Of a stretch of DNA of 64,000 bases, positions 10,449 to 23,900 are shown in pieces. Position numbers and translations under genes: made by a program. How positions within the stretch are numbered: the first letter of the stretch is position 1; each line of letters opens with the position of its first letter. A model generated the notes under the pieces. The model did no database searches, was not told the origin of the DNA, and saw only the letters and a list, made by a program, of their open reading frames with translations. The DNA comes from Cyanidiococcus yangmingshanensis. Taxonomy: Eukaryota; Rhodophyta; Bangiophyceae; Cyanidiales; Cyanidiaceae. Where the stretch lies: assembly GCA_013995675.1 (NCBI GenBank), contig VWRR01000006.1, positions 607,971 to 671,970 on the forward strand, written 5' to 3'.

Positions 10449-12137
10449 GGCTCCCAGTTCCAGCAACCTCTGTTCACCAAACCTTTACGGAAGGCAAAGG
10501 TGGCGCGCGATCTAGTTCGCTATTTTGGGCAATTCATGGGAGTCCGCCTAGTGATGGCCTCTTCCGTTCCAGAAGCTTATTGCGGTCGAGCGAACGAAGT
10601 GTTTACTCTTTGGAAAATCTTTCAGAGAGAAAGCATGGCTTAACTGTATGTTGCTTCAAAAATTTCTCGGTTGATCTCGCCATTAAATTGATGTTATTGA
10701 CTTCACATTTGGGATCGGTATATTGGAGTGTATCAAAATTCTCTCTTCTCTGGGAAGTACGTCCAATAGAGTTCTCTATGCATCATCAGAAACGCATCGG
10801 ACACGGAGTCTCGAGAGTTAGCAGAAGCGCAAAATACCTGCCAAATTTGACATTCTGATAGCAGTGCTGAAATCCTTGTGCTGTTTTTCATTCAGTATCG
10901 ATTGACTGACCGCATCTGCTTGAACAGGCCTGCGGTTCGACCAGCTCCGCGTCCGGAGTAGTCACTGATTCTTTATTGCTGCGTAGCGCGAATTGACGGG
11001 GGGATTTCAACAAGTTCGGTAAATAGGATCTTTTTGTTCTAGCAGGAACTGCTGATTCGAATTTTTTCAAAGTGGATCTCATTGGCTATTCGCATCACTG
11101 CCGGAAGAGGAACACACTCTGGTCTTTCGATCGTTATTCACCTTGGATATGCCGAGGACCAAGTCTCGTTCTATGGCGTGCTTTCACCATGTCTATTCCC
11201 GCGAGCGAATCGACCATCGATATGTTGGAATCTTTGGCGGCTATGTTGAAACGCATTAGGTCGGTAGCGTCGCTCGAGGACTTTTTTATCAAATGAGACG
11301 GCGGCCTGTGCAGTCGAAACATGCTGCACGCGGCGTACCGTCCGCACAAAGGCTGGAATAGAAAGCTCATGAAGCATTCTTTGCAGGAGTTACTCTTTGC
11401 TGGCAACGCAAAAGCGTGCAGGCTCATGATGCCTACTCAGACGGCCAGAGATCTCCGCTTCGCTGTGTCGCCAGGTCGAGTCGTTACGAAAGTCTGTCTT
11501 GTTGGAATAGCATTAAATTTTTTTGTGCAAAGCAATCATGCGATTTAGCGGTACCATTCCCATCCGTTCTCGAAGTTAAACGCAAAGCGGGCAGAGAAAG
11601 CATCGTTCGGCACTTGCCGACCGCTTTCCAAGAGATTTTCCAGAATGATTGGAAAAGAACTCATCTCTTTGGGCACGTACTGCAAAGCGCGATCGCGTCA
11701 GCATCGCATCAGTTCCTGCTGCGCAGAGGGATCAGAGCCTTGGCGTCCAAGTTCGAGCACACGGTGAGTGTGAGGCTGCTCTCGAGCGAGCCAGCCCTTT
11801 GTGATGCCCGGCCAAAACATTCCCGACTCTTCTGTGCATCTTCAATGTCTTTCATCATGACGATCCAGAACGCGCTAAAATTTTGGGAAATACAATATAT
11901 AGAGCCCGACTTGTGTATCCCATCACGATCATCACATCTTTTTTGGGAAACGACACTTGGTACGAGATATAGCATCCATGGTCTGCAGAGGCGCGATCGA
12001 CGTCGTCACTCGCCAGCAAGCGAAAACCATCGGCTCAAACGCTCGGCGGTTTCTCAGTTTCTGCAGTGTCGAGCGACTTGGTCAAGCCTGCTGCGCCTGT
12101 CGCGCTTGACAAATCTTTTCGAGATTCGTTGCGCGAG
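10449..12137. other. Intergenic upstream of beta-prime COP, no gene seen
   Basis: About 1.7 kb. It holds a 245-codon plus-strand frame (11416-12153) whose Ser/Arg/Cys-rich composition and lack of any motif suggest chance. It overlaps the true COP start. No repeats or RNA genes were recognised. Confidence 0.5.
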
Positions 12138-14727
12138 ATGCCTTTACGTCTAGATCTAGAGAAAATCGCTCAAATACGGAGTGAACGTGTGAAATGTGTC
12201 GAGCTGCACTCGCAAGAGCCATGGGCCCTTGTTGCGCTGTACACGGGTCAGGTACTCATCTATGACTATGAGCGCAGCGCTGTTCTGAAGCAGTTTGAAG
12301 TCTCAGACCAGCCTGTGCGCTGTGCGCGCTTTATAGAGCGGAAAAGCTGGGTGATCGTCGCTGCCGATGATCTCTTTGTGCGTGTCTACAACTACAACAC
12401 GATGGAAAAAGTGCGCGAGTTTGAGGCACATCAAGATTATGTGCGGGCTGTGGCAGTTCATCCAACTCGCCCAGTGTTCTTGACTGCATCTGATGATATG
12501 CTCATCAAGCTGTGGGACTGGGAGAGAAACTGGTCCTGTAACATGGTCTACGAGGGTCATTCTCACTACGTCATGCAGGTCGTATTCAACCCTAAGGACC
12601 CGAATACGTTCGCCTCCGCCTCGCTGGATTGTACTGTGAAAATATGGAACTTGACGAGTCCGGTGCCGAACATGTCCCTCGAGGGCCATCGGAAAGGCGT
12701 CAACTGTGTTGACTACTATCCTGGAAATGATAGACCGTATCTTATTAGTGGCGGTGATGACGAGCGGGCGATTATCTGGGATATGCAAACGAGGACGCCG
12801 GTGCAGGAGCTTCTCGGTCATACTGCTAATGTTTCAGCGGTGCGATTTCATCCCACCCGGCCTCTAATCCTGACTGCTGGAGAAGACGGTTCCGTGCGGA
12901 TATGGAACAGCAATACCTACCGCCTTGAAACGATTTTGTCCTACGGACTAGACCGTTGCTGGAGTCTGGCATGTCTCAAATCGAGTGGTGTCATCGCGAT
13001 TGGGTACGACCTTGGCACCGTTGTGGCACGCATCGGCAAAGACGACCCTGTTTATAGCATGGATCAGAGCGGTAAGGTCATCCTCGCGAAACACAACGAG
13101 ATCTTCTTCGTCGCGCTTCGTCAAGCAGGGGCGGAGCTTTTGTCTGATGGGGAGCGTATTTCCGCACCCATGAAAGAGATGGGAACCACCGAGATGCATC
13201 CCCAGGCAATCAGTCATTCTCCGAATGGTCGATTCATCGCTGTCTGCGGTGATGGAGAGTATACGATTTATACGGCACTGGCCTGGCGGAACAAGTCGTT
13301 TGGCGCTGGCGACGAGCTCGTATGGGACAATGGCCCCGGCGAGTATGCCGTCCGCGAGGGTTCAGCTCGCGTGCGTGTTTTCAATCGTGCCCAGAAGGAA
13401 CGCGCTGTGGTTCGCACGCCATTCCCGATTAAGGCGATTTACGGAGGGCCATTATTGGGCATTAGTGGAGAAGATTGCGTCTGTTTCTACGATTGGACGT
13501 CTCTTCAGATTGTGCAACGAATCGACGTGGCTGCAACGAATGTGATATGGTCAGACACTGCTGATCTGCTGGCGATTGTGACCGTGGAGAGTTTTTTCAT
13601 CGTCCAATACAATCGCGCTGCCGTGGATGCCCACATCGAGGCGCATGGCGGGGAGCTGGGAACAGATGGCGTTGACAGCGCCTTCTCCGTTCTCCATGAG
13701 TTCGCCGATCGAGTCCTGACAGGGCGCTGGAGTGGAGAGTGTTTTATCTTTAGCACTGCGAGTAATCGTCTATGTTTTCTAGTTGGAACTGAGGTCGCAT
13801 CCATCGCGCACCTCGAGCGACCCATGTATCTGCTGGGATATCTTCCGGCAGAGAATCGCATTTACTTGGTGGACCGAAACCTTCAGATTGTTTCCTACAC
13901 GTTGCTCGCTAGTATTGTGCAATTCAAGATCCTGATCAAAAAAGAGCTGCTCTCTGAGTCGTTGGAACTGCTCAAGTCGATACCGAAGTCAGAATATAAC
14001 CGATTAGCACAGTCTTTGGAGAAAGCTGGGTACAAAGAGGCGGCGCTACAAGTAGCGACGGATTCAGATTACCGTTTCGAACTCGCGCTCAGCTTGAACA
14101 AGCTCGACGTGGCCCGTGAGATTGCAGAGGCAGCGCCGGGCGAGGCTCGATGGCGCCAACTCGTTGACGCCGCTATTGCCTCGAAAGATCTCGAGCTTGC
14201 TGAACGCTGCATGCTTCAGTCGCATGACATCAGCAGCCTCTTACTTCTCTATGTGGCACAAGGAAATGTCGAGGGTATACAGCGCGTCGCCCAGGATGCT
14301 GTGCAGGCTGGTGAGCTTAATGCGGCTTTTCTGTGTAAGTTGCTTCCTACACGACCGGCAGGGTTGTCTGGATCTTCTGGTTCGCGGCAATCGTGCCCCC
14401 GAAGCTGCGCTTTTTGCTCGCACGTTTCTGCCCTCACGTGTACCTGAGATGGTCCAGCTCTGGAAGAAATCGCTCCAGTCGAGCGGTGAGAGTCGAGCAG
14501 CAGGTCGCATCGCGGACCCTGAGCACCAGCCAGAGCTCTTTTCCAGCTGGTCGAGCGTCCTGGAAAAGGAGCGGCTCATTGGCGGTGCCATGAATGGCAC
14601 AGTAGCTGGAGACAGGGACAAAGCCTACCGATTTGGGGTCTCTTTTCGAGGAGGCGGGGCCGAGAATACCGGATCTCACGCGTCTAGCATTGGACCAAGC
14701 CAGCATCACCGGAAGAAAGCAAAATGA
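12138..14727 (+). CDS. COPB2: Coatomer subunit beta-prime (beta'-COP, COPB2/Sec27), one frame break
   Basis: COPI vesicle-coat subunit acting at the Golgi, binding dilysine ER-retrieval signals. The ATG at 12138 gives MPLRLDLEKIAQIRSERVK, matching the conserved start of the family; the frame is open further upstream but only with a GTG. Residues 1-300 form WD repeats, with DDLFVRVYNYNT, ASDDMLIKLWDWERNWSC, GHRKGVNCVDYYPG and GEDGSVRIWNS. The second propeller contains FIAVCGDGEYTIYTALA. The C-terminal helical solenoid contains LLKSIPKSEYNRLAQSLEKAG. Near 14336 the frame shifts +1 between AAFLC and CFLHDRQGCLDLL, continuing EAALFARTFLPSRVPEMV. Alignment with plant beta'-COP from memory closes without a gap if one base of TGTAAGTTGC is surplus. 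The C-terminus is short and basic (HRKKAK). Confidence 0.95.
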
Positions 14728-15957
14728 ACCTAGCCGCAGCGCGATCTGAAACAGACAAGGTTCAACCGACCTTTTTTGAGGACGCCTCCCAAGAGTTGCA
14801 AGCGAAGCAAACGAGCGAGACCGAGCCGCTTGAGAGCACTTGGGACGTTGACTTTTGACAAAGCCCCTGCAGGCTGGAGTGGCATCGCTGGGTGTAGGAA
14901 CATCTTGCCGGCCAGGCGAGATGCGTCGCTCCTGAAACCAATCCGGCACAAATTCGAGTTATATTGGAAGCTGCAATGCGCAAGAGCATATCCTGTTTGC
15001 GTTCGACTTTTTACGCACACACTGAGCTAAAGCGGGACCAGATTCACGGATATACTTCAAAGAAGAATGGTTGCGAATGAGAATCTCATAATAGGTTTGC
15101 AAATCTGAGCAACTTCTGACTGCACCGCTGTTGCGTTCTCTCAACTGAGACCTGCTCTGTCGTTGAAAAGCTCGATCCTGAATGGCATTCTCGTATCGGC
15201 AGCACCCCGATTGTGGAGATACACCGAAAGCATACATGTAGAGCGACTTGCACCAAATTGCGGCATGCTATCTCGTCGATGTGGCTGTTTTTTTCCAGAG
15301 AACCGTGTCCGGATCTAGAGAGCGATCCCGAGTGGGTTGCGTATATTCCTTGGAATCGAAGTTGTCTGATGCAGGCGGACTCGTGTGAAGGCTCTTTTGC
15401 GGTACATTCCGTCTCAGAACAATCGGATCTTCTGCCATCGAGATGCTCGGACTCATCCAGTGCGTCGTTCTACCAAAATAGCTGCTCGATAGGCGTCTAT
15501 AAATTTTTGTGTGGGAGAACGTGCTCTACGACATCTGGGACATATCCAATGCTGGCGAGCTTTCGGACACGTTCCTGTTTACTATGGTCTATGCATGTGG
15601 TTCCCAAAAACACAGCTAAATCTCTCGAGGACGCATCAAACTCCAGGGTTTATCTTCCCGGACATTGTCCCGTCGCTTCGAGTACCTGCATACGCGCATT
15701 CGCTCGCTTTAGGATTCCGGTTCTCAATCCAAGCAGGCAACAAGCCCCAAAACAAATCACTGACCTACAAAATTCTCGCGCATCCGGTAATGTGCCGTGC
15801 AGATAGAGGTAGCTGATGGTCAAAGGCATTCTTTCGGAAACGCTCCCAACAAGCATAAAACGCCAGGAAGAAATGATGATTTCTGCCGCGTTCTGCAGTT
15901 GATACGCCTTCCAAGTTCCTGTCCAAGCGGTTGCGACAATTGGGACCTTTCTTGCAC
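14728..15957. other. Intergenic, no gene seen
   Basis: About 1.2 kb between two convergent genes. A 197-codon plus-strand frame (15213-15806) starts with GTG, is Cys/Ser-rich and has no motif. I judge it non-coding. Confidence 0.5.
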
Positions 15958-16302
15958 CTAGCTAGAGTCCTCAACTGGGATCGGATTTGCGACAGCAGCG
16001 CTGTGTTTCGTTTGAAAAATCCGTCGATCTGCATGAAAAATACTTTCGCGCATTCCCTTCGTGAACGACATCAGCCCGTGTTTGCTCCGCTCAATGTCTT
16101 CCGGCGGAACATGCTCTATGTACTCAAACGGATGCTTTCCACGTGTTTCGCGGTTTAGATGAACGTCCAGACCGGTGCGGAGCTTTTGAATAGATTGGTA
16201 TCCTGCTACAGCGACTCCCAGAGACACAGCGCTCAGCAGGGGATACACGTCCGGTTTGAGCCAGACGCGACGAAATCTAGAGAAACGTGAGAGCGAATTC
16301 AT
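15958..16302 (-). CDS. B12D/NDUFA4 (MLRQ)-like small mitochondrial protein
   Basis: A 114-residue protein from the ATG at 16302. The segment WLKPDVYPLLSAVSLGVAVAGYQ followed by R.GLDVHLNRETR matches the B12D/MLRQ family signature: Pro-Glu/Asp-Val-Tyr-Pro, one transmembrane helix, then an Asn/Asp-Pro/Val-x-[VI]-x-x-[NR] tail. Members are small inner-membrane proteins associated with respiratory complex I or IV. The basic start (MNSLSRFSRFRRVW) fits mitochondrial targeting. The tail after residue 50 is longer than in plant B12D. The frame is intact. Which respiratory complex it joins cannot be told. Confidence 0.72.
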   Translation of the reverse strand: MNSLSRFSRFRRVWLKPDVYPLLSAVSLGVAVAGYQSIQKLRTGLDVHLNRETRGKHPFEYIEHVPPEDIERSKHGLMSFTKGMRESIFHADRRIFQTKHSAAVANPIPVEDSS

Positions 16303-17342
16303 ATCCTTAATTTTTTTTCAAGAGCAACGTCTCGGCTGTCTATTACAATCGGTGAGTTGTTCTAGAGCGTCCAATCGGACAACCTAATCTCGCCACTTTC
16401 GAGAATATGCTTCGCGATTGGCCAGTCCGCATCGCGGTTTCCTGAAAATCTCGTTTCCCGAGATTCGACCGGCGCGCGTTCGCGTGACCATCCGGCGCGC
16501 CGCACTCTGCTATCGATTGGAAGAGTGTGCCTCGAAGCGTATTATTGCTGAGTACATGTGGAATACATGGCAACGCTCCGAAAAGGTAACTGACTTGGAT
16601 GACTCGTACTCCTGGTCCTAGAAGGAGACTCGAAAAGGTCGTGTCGGTTCCTCCCGAAAGCCCTAATTGTACAAGAAACGCACTGAACCGTCCAGTTCTC
16701 TAAAATTGAGTGCATCTTTTGCATCTTAATGTGAGTCTATCCTTTAGGGCTACTCCGGATGAGACTCTGCACGGTCCAAACTTAATAGGCAGCATTATCC
16801 ATCGATTTGCTCCTTCCCAACAGAATATCATTCCGGGCAGCCTGGTGCAGCTCGACCATTTTCTCCTGTCCCTTTCAGGTATACGTGCCGAGAGTACAAA
16901 AATCGCAGGTTTTCCCGCCCCAGAAAGCATCTATTTCCCAATGAATTATTCCATCTTTGCCCCCAAATAATGAAAAACTCCAGGAATATTGGCTCCATTC
17001 TTCCACGCTTCGACGAATACGCGTTTTAGAGCCATGTCTCAAAAAAGCTGCCCTCGATCTCCTATTCGGAAGCTCTTTGCGATAGCGAGCGCCGCTGACA
17101 GTGTAGCAAAGTCCGCACCGCCGACAGCCGGCCTTTTGCCCGTCGATGGCGGATCGCGGCGTGTGTAAACCGTAGCGCTTATCATTGTCGATCTGTTTTG
17201 AGCGCAGCTTTTCTGCCTTTCTGACGGCTTGATCGGTCGTCAACTGCGAGAATTGGGGTTCGGTAGAAGCCAAAGGCAATCACGTTGTGGTTGTATTTCG
17301 AATCAAACTGAGATCGCCTTGGTCCTTGGACTTCCCCAACAA
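16303..17342. other. Intergenic between divergent B12D-like and POL5-like genes
   Basis: About 1 kb separating the two start codons; it presumably holds both promoters. An A/T-rich poly-T run is seen at 16311-16319. No gene or repeat is recognised. Confidence 0.45.
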
Positions 17343-20300
17343 ATGACGCTCTCCGAGGTAAAGGAAGCGTTTTGGGTGCTGTTGTCTTCGGACAGAGAGA
17401 CTCGGTGTAAGGCGGCCTCCTGTGATCGCGAATGAGTGCTTGGGTCTCTCTATTGAAGAATTTTCTTATCTGAGTAAGCGACTGATACACGGGATGGTGT
17501 CCTCGGTTACAGGCGCTCGAGAGAGTTTCACGGTCGCGCTCAGTGGCTGTTTGCGGAAGCTCAGTTCCACGCAAAGAACCTGAGTCGACGACCGAGCGCT
17601 ACGAGCTCCTGCTGGATGCCCTGCGTCGTACATATGACCTCGATGGGCTACCAGTTGTTGATAAACCACTGCGAGTGTCTCATCCGGGTGGCGACGCGCG
17701 CGAACTTGCACTTGCGCGTCTCTACGCAATAGGGGCCGTCATAGGGGGGCTAAATGAACCAGAGAAGGCGTCGGCGCCAGTCCATTCGGCTCGAAGGCAT
17801 CTTGAATGTGCTTGCAGATCTTGCTGAACAGGATCCGAAGAATCTTGGTGAGGCTTGTGGACGTCTTGCCTGCGAGGCAGTTGCAAAGCTCGTCAAGGAC
17901 CGTGGAGCGTTCCGAAGTGGGACCGACTCTCGTAATGCAGTCTTACGCTACTGGAGGCGACGTCAGCACCAAGGACATCCCTCCGCGGACGCCCTCGCAC
18001 TGGCATTGTACTGTAGGCATCGTTTCGCGTTGAGGGCGAGCGAGGCAGACTGTGCTCTGTGGGGCACAGAGCCTCCTTGCTGCAACCCAGAGGTGCTCCA
18101 AAATTTCGTACGACCCGCTATCGGAGCATTGGTCTGGGGTGATCTTAGCTCGATTCCGCGAACTCTCGAGCTGCTTACAACTGCGAGTGTTGACGGCACG
18201 TTGGTCGCAAACCATCCAAGCCGTTCTCGGAAGCGCTCTCTTGATGGAATCGATGGACAATCTGCATGGGTATTCTTTTATGAGCAAATAGTGGCGCCGC
18301 ACCTTCTTTGCCAGAAACATGGCGCTCTTGCCGCCATTGGATTGAAGCTATTAACAGCTGCACTGAAACATGCCGCCTCGACGCCCTATTGTCATGACCA
18401 AGACTGGAGTGGGCTTTTCGCTCGTGCGGAATGGAACGAATGCCTGTGGAATGCTCCATCGAGGCATAAAAAGCATGCGACGACAATGGAGCGATTACTG
18501 CGTGACTTGACAGAGGCAATTTTGGCATTGCTGCGTTCGCCCAATAGGCTGGGCACTTCTTTGGCCACTGCACTACTGCGGAGTGTTCTGGTACCCAAAC
18601 AGGAAGCTGTCGGGCGCCCGCCGCCAGTCGTGATAGAAGCGTGTGCGAATATTCTGAGCGTTTCTCAACTAACCACTATTGGGAAGCTCGCCATACGAAA
18701 CCAGCAGTTTGAAATGCTTGTCCAAACGATATCGAAACGCGTTTACCGAGAACATCAACGTATTTGCGCACAAGATCTGTCGAAAATAGACGTGTTACTA
18801 GAACTTCTTGCGGAACAGTTATCACAAGAAGCTCTTCCGTTTTCAGAACGGCAGCGAGCCGTGAGAATCTTTCTCGAGATAATTGGGATGTCTGCGGCAC
18901 CGACAAGCGCTCTCGCAGTTGCGGTAGCAACAGATACGATGCCCAAAGTCCGACGTCTCCTTCAGTACATTCAAAGAGACCCGGATTTCGGCGCGCCGCC
19001 TTCGCTGCAAGTATGTATGAAGGAGTTTGAGGATATCATGTGCAATACTGAGAGCTGCGGAACCGGCTCTGAACACCTTGCGCTGGTGTTATTCACTGTG
19101 TTAGTTTTCATTCACTGGGGCTCGGAACGGTCACCAAATGCCGAGACGAATCAAATCGAAACCAATGTATCAGCAGATTCATTGATTGCTCAAAGTGCGA
19201 AGAGTCTCACCCGGTACCTCGAGAATCGGAAGAAGATCAGCACTGGTGAACTGGACCCAAATGTTGATCTCGCGCAATGTTGTCTTCACCTTTTGAGGTT
19301 TGATCACAGTGGGGTTCGAAGAATCGTCAACGTGGTCTTTAGCTCGGCGTTGTGGCTATCTAGAGATGTTGCGAGTCTGGTAGGCACTGTTCTGAGTGAG
19401 CTTCCTGGACTTGATCAAGCTGAAAGCTCCGAAGAAGACCTCGATACTGCAAGTCGTGCTTCAGCGGAGGACACAATTTCTAGTGACGGAACCGAGAGCG
19501 CCGTGGACGCCTCAGATAGTGAAGGCAAACCTACTTCAGGACCCGACGATATGTTTGACTTGGGTGCTGATATGGATATGGACTTGGATCAGGAAGACCC
19601 TGCTGTGCTCGCAGCGTATGATCTGAAACTCGCGACTGCGCTTGAGCCCATGCTTTCTGATCGACAACGCAGAAGGCAATCTCCCCGAAAGCAGCATAGG
19701 TTTGCTGTGGCGATTCAGTATTGGCATCGAGTTCTGGATCTCATCGAAATCACAATCCAGTGCCAACTCCGATCGGCCAAGATTGCTCCAGTGCTGCTGA
19801 TGGACATGCTGAGTGCGCTCAATCATACTGCAGACTTTGTCGAACGTACTCAAGGCTCATCATCCGGATTGTATCATCGACTTGTCAGAAGCGTTCTTCG
19901 AGGGATGCAAAGAGTCGCCGCTGCCTGTCGAGGCTCCGCAGAAGTTGGGGACGTCCTACTAGACGCTTTCCAAACACTTCTGCGGGAAGTGTGTTGAGAT
20001 GGCCACGTCGCATCCAAGTTCTGTGCGGTTTCCAGAACATATCGCAATCGCTCTGCATGCAGGCATTCGCCTCATGATTCGCGTAGTTGATACAAATCGT
20101 GTATCATCGATATCTTCGCTCATCGCTGAGAACCTTCTACATCCACTACTCGCTCATTACCGCGCGGTTCGGGGTCGAGTCATCGCTTCGGGGACGCCCT
20201 CTTCAGGCTCGGTTCCGCTGTCAGCGCTTCTCACATTTGTGCAGGATCTAGCCGTGCGGTCGCCAGCATTATTCACCATCCACGTTATAGACGCTCTAGA

Positions 20301-20721
20301 GGTCCTGCTTGATACGGGAATGAAGACTCAGGATGAATCAACACCAGAACTCCGAGCACACGCGCTCTTAGAATGCTGGACGGTGGCGTTCCGTCTCGCC
20401 GCCACTGCACCAACTGCGGAGTTCATCGATCTGGATCATCAACTGGGGTTGGCGGAACGATGGATTTGCTTTCTGGCCCAGTTCGGTGTGATTGGTGCTG
20501 GACTACGAAAAGCGCTTAGGATAAGCCAACCATTCCTACAGCGTCTCGAGAAAGAGATGGAGATCGGAGCCTTCATTCTCTCCGACACCAACTCTAGCAC
20601 ACGTCTCAGCCGATTGCGTCTCATGGTCACGGAGAAACTTTCTGGGTCCGAGATACTGCCGTCTGAGTTGCGGAAGCAGCACGAAAAGATCCTTGGTTTA
20701 TTGCATAACGAGGATGCATGA
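17343..20721 (+). CDS. POL5/MYBBP1A-like nucleolar protein, frame-broken at four points
   Basis: POL5/MYBBP1A proteins are HEAT-like nucleolar factors needed for rRNA synthesis and ribosome assembly, despite the name DNA polymerase phi. Evidence in order: ATG at 17343, MTLSEVKEAFWVLLSSDRETRCKA (family opening: Phe-Trp-x-Leu-x-Ser, then Arg-rich). After a +1 shift near 17420, EEFSYLSKRLIHGMVSS and ARESFTVALSGCL, the family's KRLIRGLxSSRexARLGFsvAL region. After +1 shifts near 17540 and 17770, a 740-residue helical body, an acidic stretch rich in Glu/Asp/Ser, and DPAVLAAYDLKLATALEPM with HRVLDLIEITIQ, matching the conserved post-acidic block. A last +1 shift at about 19995 joins a 240-residue C-terminal part (FPEHIAIALHAGIRLM). 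The family call rests on remembered motifs, not a search. Confidence 0.72.
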
Positions 20722-20915
20722 AGCGCTGAGCTTGCGCATGCGTTGGAAACTAGTTCAGTCTGGCTTTTCGCCATCGATTGGATTCACCGATAACCGATTT
20801 CAGCGTGGCACCGAGCCTGCCACGTCTTCCAAAGCTCACAGAGCGTAAACTATGTAGATGATTCGACGCATTCGCGTCGCTTCTCTGGGTCCCAAAAGGT
20901 AGACCAAACAAACGT

Positions 20916-23900
20916 CTAGCCATTTTTCGGCAACAGAAACTCTTGCAAACGCTCCTTGTAAGCGTTACACTCCATTTCCATTTCTGCAAGGCATATCAAG
21001 AGCTCATTGTGCTCTTCTCGAAGACGCCAAAGCTCTGACTCCAGCCCGTTCGCTTGCATCTCCCCCTGATGATTAGCCAGCGAGATTACCGCCCCCTCCG
21101 TATTGTCAGGGACTCGTCCCTGTACAGGGCGCACGTGATCAGTGCCAGAGCTGTCGTCTGGGAACGTAGAGCGCCCAGCATTCCCAGGATCCTGAGGACG
21201 AAAATCATCATCACAGTCCTTTTCCGTGAGACGCTGGCGCAACGTCGTATTCTCATCATGATACATTTCGATCGCACTCGCTAGGCGGGATTCCCTTTCT
21301 ATTAGTTCCTGAATCTGTTGCTCCAGTTGTGCGATCAGCACACGCTGCTCAGCCACCTCACGACGTGATTCGGCCAGCATTTGAGCTGCGGAGGAGGATT
21401 GTTGTTCAGGTTTTTCTCGCTGAGCATCGGTTAAGGGCGATGCATGGTGAGGCGCGTCCGCGACATCCTGGCTCAGACTTGCAAAAGCAGCATTGCGATT
21501 CACCTCATCAGAGAGCCCTTCACTGCGCGTTTCATGTGCGCGTTCGATTGCGTCCAGTCTCGTTTGTAAGGAGCTAACGTAGGTTTGAAGACGAATGTTC
21601 TCCTGCCTCAGATCTCCAGTTCTTATTCGCTCCTCTATAAGAGAACGTTCGAGGGCATCTGGATTTTTCGAGAATTCGTCTGCATTATCCTGTTCCAGAT
21701 TCTCGGGCCAATCCCTCCTAAATGTACCCGTTTCAAGCGACATTGAAGGTTCCTTCTTTGAGGGCAGTGATCTCTCTAATGGGAGCAGCGTAGAAGATCG
21801 CAGCTGTTCAATCTCGTGCTCCAACTCTTGCAGGACTTGTTCATGCACGTTCATGAGTTCTCGCAAATTAGCGTCGTGATTCGACTGGAGCTCTGCGATC
21901 TGGCGCTCATATCGATGAGTGAGCTCTTGCATATCGTTCGAATGATTCGTGACGAGCCTTCCCTCTAGCCTTCTCACAGCCTCTTCGACCTCCGCTAAAC
22001 GACTTTCGCCCTCGTATCGAAGGTCTTGCAGTGCGCGGTCTTGTTCCGCCAACATTTTCTGAATCCCTAGCTGATACTCCGCCTCATCCTTCACGACTCT
22101 GGAATCCCGAAACGTATTCTGATGCATAATCACCGATTCGAGCGCCACCAACATACCATCCTTCAGCGATCCACATTCCTCACAGCACTCCTCCATAAGA
22201 GCCTCCTGGAACATTAGAGCATCCTTGCTGCTTCTTGATCAATTCCGCATGCGTATGGGACATAGAGTGCAGATACTGAATTCCCGAATGAACCTGCTCA
22301 ATAATCGCCCGCATCACTGTTGCGTCTTCATTTGCCATTGCCGCTCTTGTCTCAAGATTCTGGGCCTCGAGAGCTGCTACCTGTGATCGGAGTGATTGCT
22401 CCTGCTCCTGTTTTTCCGAAAGGGTGCACGCTAGACTTTGCTTCACGTTCATGGTATCGTTGTACTCCATTTGAAGGCGCTCGTAGTCATCCCGCAAGCT
22501 ATCGAGTTGTTCCTGCAATTCCAGGTTCAGTTGCTCAAATTCCTTTTCGGTGTTCAGTGCTTCCTCACGTTCCGATTTCAAAGCCTGCTGCAAATTATGA
22601 AGCTGGTTTTCATGGTGCTGTAATTCGTCTTCACGGGAAGAGAGCGCATCTTGCAGCATGATTAATTCGGAACGGAGGCGCTCGATCTCCGTCTCTCTTT
22701 GGCGATCTTTCTCTAGCAGATCGGCAATCTGAGTTTGCAAACTTGTTTGATTCCGACTATCGCAACGAGCCGATTCAAGCAATATCTCAAGCTCTTGGGA
22801 TCCTCTCTCCAGCTCTTCACATCTTTGCCTCAAAGCCACATGAGAACGTTCGAGCTCTGCGTAACGTGCTCTATCAGTGGTCGCAAGTTCAAGGTCCGAC
22901 TCGCATTCATGAATACGAGCTCGAGATCGATTCAGATCATCCCGAAGTCTCTCAATTTCATCTCCTTGCGCTAAACAATGCTTGTGTGACTCGCAAAGTT
23001 GGTCATGCTCTTGCTTGAGGGCGAGGAGATTTTCTTCCTTAGACATAACTTCATCTCTAAGCGTTGCACACTGAGACTCGAGAATAGCTACAGCATTCTT
23101 GTAGTCTGAGACGAGTCTCAGCTCACTTTGCAGACTTTCCACGTGCTCAGCGAGCGTGTCTCGCTCTTGGCAGACCAGCTGGTACTGGGTCTCGAGCTCC
23201 TGCATGCGTGCCTGGTCCGCCCCTCGCGCCGCAAGCTCCTTCTCCACTGACTCAAGTTCGGATAGGACGCGGTCTCGCTCTTGGCAGACCAGCTGGTACT
23301 GGGTCTCGAGCTCCTGCATGCGTGCCTGGTCCGCCCCTCGCGCCGCAAGCTCCTTCTCCACTGACTCAAGTTCGGATAGGACGCGGTCTCGCTCTTGGCA
23401 GACCAGCTGGTACTGGGTCTCGAGCTCCTGCATGCGTGCTTGGTCCGCTCCTCGCGCCGCAAGCTCCTTCTCCAAGCCCTCTGAGTGAACGATAGATGTC
23501 GGGAGCTCTCCTCGTATTTGGTCATAGTCTGATTTGGTGGAGAGAAGCTGGTTCACTCTTGCTCGCAGCACGTCGATCTCCGATCCTTGGATCCGAATAT
23601 GCTCAATAACTCGCGAGTCTTGCTCATTTGCACAACTTGTACTTTCCATTAGCTCTGCCAATTTTCTGTTCCCATCAAGGATGCGTTCGATGCTTTCTTC
23701 AAGAATTACCAGGACGGAGGCCTTATTTTCATGGTATTCAGAAAAATGTTCCATGCTCGCAGTTTGTAGTGGAGCCTCGTTGGTTTTTGCTATTCTCTCC
23801 GTAGTCGATGCAAACACTAGTGGCGAATCAGGAGACTTCACTGCCAGTTGACAACGCCTTACATGAGAACTTATTGCATACAAACGCTTTCTCATCGTCT

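Noticed and set aside
11416-12153. 245-codon plus-strand frame before beta'-COP
   Set aside because: Ser/Arg/Cys-rich, no motif, and it overlaps the confidently placed COP start in another frame.
14333-14362. GTAAGT donor-like hexamer at the beta'-COP break, as an intron
   Set aside because: Homology resumes within a few codons; a GTAAGT...CAG removal would be 27 bases, keep the wrong frame and delete conserved residues.
15213-15806. 197-codon plus-strand frame
   Set aside because: GTG start, Cys/Ser-rich composition, no domain.
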